DNA of 64,000 nucleotides from Spirosoma sp. KCTC 42546 (GTDB lineage Bacteria > Bacteroidota > Bacteroidia > Cytophagales > Spirosomataceae), in assembly GCF_006965485.1 (NCBI RefSeq), contig NZ_CP041360.1, positions 124,001 to 188,000 of the forward strand. The letters run 5' to 3'. The notes below the pieces were generated by a model. The model was not told the DNA's origin. It did no database searches and saw only the letters and a list, made by a program, of their open reading frames with translations. Within the stretch, counting starts at the first letter, position 1. Every line of letters starts with the position of its first letter. Positions 63,032-64,000 of this stretch are shown in pieces. Made by a program: the position numbers and the translations under genes.

Positions 63032-64000
63032 ATGAGCCTATACACCTATCTATTTTATAGTGCTGACGGACAATCCCTATTATCCGATGATGCTACGCTC
63101 GCGCACATGCTTCAGTTTGAAGGGGCATTAGCGCAGGCGCAGGCAAAAAATGGTCTTGTTCCGGTGGCATCGGCAGAAATGATAGTAGCTTGCTGTCAGG
63201 CAGATTTATTGGATGTAGATCGGCTCAAAAGGGATAGTTCGCTCAGTGGTAATGCTGCTATTCCACTCGTCAAACAATTGACCGTGCTGGTCCGCCAGCG
63301 CGATGAGGAAGCTGCTAAGTTCGTGCATCTGGGTGCAACCAGCCAGGACCTAGTCGATACGGCAACGGTTCTGACAATCAAACAATTTATTGATTGGCTG
63401 GACGGTAAGCTCTCGGCGTTGGAAAACAGCCTGGTTCGATTGACGAAACAGTACCGCCGAACCGTCATGATTGGCCGAACGTTGTTGCAGCAGGCAAAAC
63501 CCATCACGTTTGGACTGAAGACGGCTCTGTGGCTGGAGGGCATCGGTCGTAGTCGGCAGCGACTGACCGATGTAAAGAAACGGGTATTGGTGTTGCAACT
63601 GGCTGGTGCTGCTGGCAGCCGCAATAGGTCGATTTCGGCAGAAGTGCATGAGAATCTGGCGACCCAACTGGGGCTAAGACCTTCTGTTTCCTGGCATACG
63701 CAGCGGGATAATCTGGCTGAGTTTGCCTCTGTGCTGGGTATTTTAACGGGTAGCCTGGGTAAAATCGCCAAAGATGTTTCACTGCTGATGCAGACCGAAA
63801 TCGCTGAAGTACTGGAAGGTAAAGCCGAAGGCAAAGGTGGGTCGAGTACAATGCCCCACAAACGCAATCCCGTAACCTCCACGGCTATTCTGGCCAATGC
63901 CAATCGGGTTCCCAATCTGGTAGCTACTCTGCTCGCGGCTATGCCCCAGGAACACGAACGCTCCGCCGGACTCTGGCATTCGGAATGGGAGGTGCAAACG
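63032..64000 (+). CDS. pcaB: 3-carboxy-cis,cis-muconate cycloisomerase (cut by window end)
   Basis: The first 323 residues are present and the frame runs off the window without a stop. PcaB belongs to the fumarase/aspartase superfamily: the signature GSSTMPHKRNP, the KFVHLGATSQDLVDTA block and MIGRTLLQQAKPITFGLKTA match it. It lactonises carboxymuconate made by PcaHG to 4-carboxymuconolactone. The start follows the palindrome by 9 bp. The remaining pathway genes (pcaC, pcaD, pcaIJ) would be expected to the right. Confidence 0.95.
   Translation, partial: MSLYTYLFYSADGQSLLSDDATLAHMLQFEGALAQAQAKNGLVPVASAEMIVACCQADLLDVDRLKRDSSLSGNAAIPLVKQLTVLVRQRDEEAAKFVHLGATSQDLVDTATVLTIKQFIDWLDGKLSALENSLVRLTKQYRRTVMIGRTLLQQAKPITFGLKTALWLEGIGRSRQRLTDVKKRVLVLQLAGAAGSRNRSISAEVHENLATQLGLRPSVSWHTQRDNLAEFASVLGILTGSLGKIAKDVSLLMQTEIAEVLEGKAEGKGGSSTMPHKRNPVTSTAILANANRVPNLVATLLAAMPQEHERSAGLWHSEWEVQT

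Noticed and set aside
1..64000. CRISPR array, rRNA operon, insertion sequence with transposase
   Set aside because: I looked for regularly spaced repeats, rRNA-like stretches and transposase motifs and saw none.

Overview
The window looks like chromosomal DNA from a Bacteroidota bacterium of the Cytophagales type, most like Spirosoma. The evidence is the gene families present (DUF4249 lipoprotein, LytTR response regulators, UDP-galactopyranose mutase, many short lipoproteins with a Cys lipobox), the near absence of purine-rich ribosome binding sites, a TAnnTTTG-type -7 box before pcaH, and single-strand gene runs separated by long intergenic palindromes. The genus is an inference; there is no rRNA gene here. 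Most of the window looks close to half G+C. The first 2.7 kb is clearly AT-rich and foreign.

Left end (1-2.9 kb): the right edge of an integrated element. It holds an unrecognised cargo gene, a tyrosine recombinase, and then a short stretch resembling a tRNA 3' end followed directly by a perfect terminator hairpin. This is what the distal att site of an element inserted in a tRNA gene should look like; the intact tRNA would lie left of the window. Next (2.9-12.2 kb) comes one very large orphan non-ribosomal peptide synthetase with domain order formyltransferase - C-domain remnant - A - PCP - C - PCP - thioesterase. A Spinster-type MFS transporter and a secreted family VIII esterase/beta-lactamase-like protein are divergent from it. 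This synthetase is the best candidate for an undescribed system.

Middle (12.4-48 kb): ordinary housekeeping and accessory genes. They include a spore-photoproduct-lyase-like radical SAM protein, several two-component proteins (one with an unusual LytTR-then-receiver order), a four-gene operon with a zinc alcohol dehydrogenase and a large predicted alpha/alpha-toroid protein, a glycosyltransferase, UDP-galactopyranose mutase, a DUF72 protein, an orphan phage-type protein, a secreted M23 peptidase, an SH3 protein, and a coupled operon of outer-membrane barrel, glycerophosphodiesterase lipoprotein, second barrel and metallophosphatase. There are two gene remnants: a frameshifted DUF892-like gene (15.3-15.7 kb) and a broken SdrD-type surface protein (46.8-47.6 kb).

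Right end (48-64 kb): a catabolic island for plant phenolics. A LysR regulator is divergent from a run of DUF3237 secreted protein, crotonase, feruloyl-CoA synthetase-like ligase, MetE-core methyltransferase, secreted alpha/beta hydrolase, amidohydrolase-2 enzyme and AAHS-type aromatic acid symporter. After a PIN toxin-antitoxin pair comes a malonate module (malonyl-CoA synthetase-like ligase, MadL, MadM). An AraC regulator is divergent from pcaH, pcaG and pcaB (cut by the window end), the ring-cleavage branch of the protocatechuate pathway. A plausible flow is hydroxycinnamate ester -> free acid -> CoA thioester -> aromatic aldehyde/acid -> protocatechuate -> carboxymuconate. No classical vanillate demethylase is in the window, which makes the MetE-like gene interesting. 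Several intergenic spaces of this island contain different long inverted repeats.
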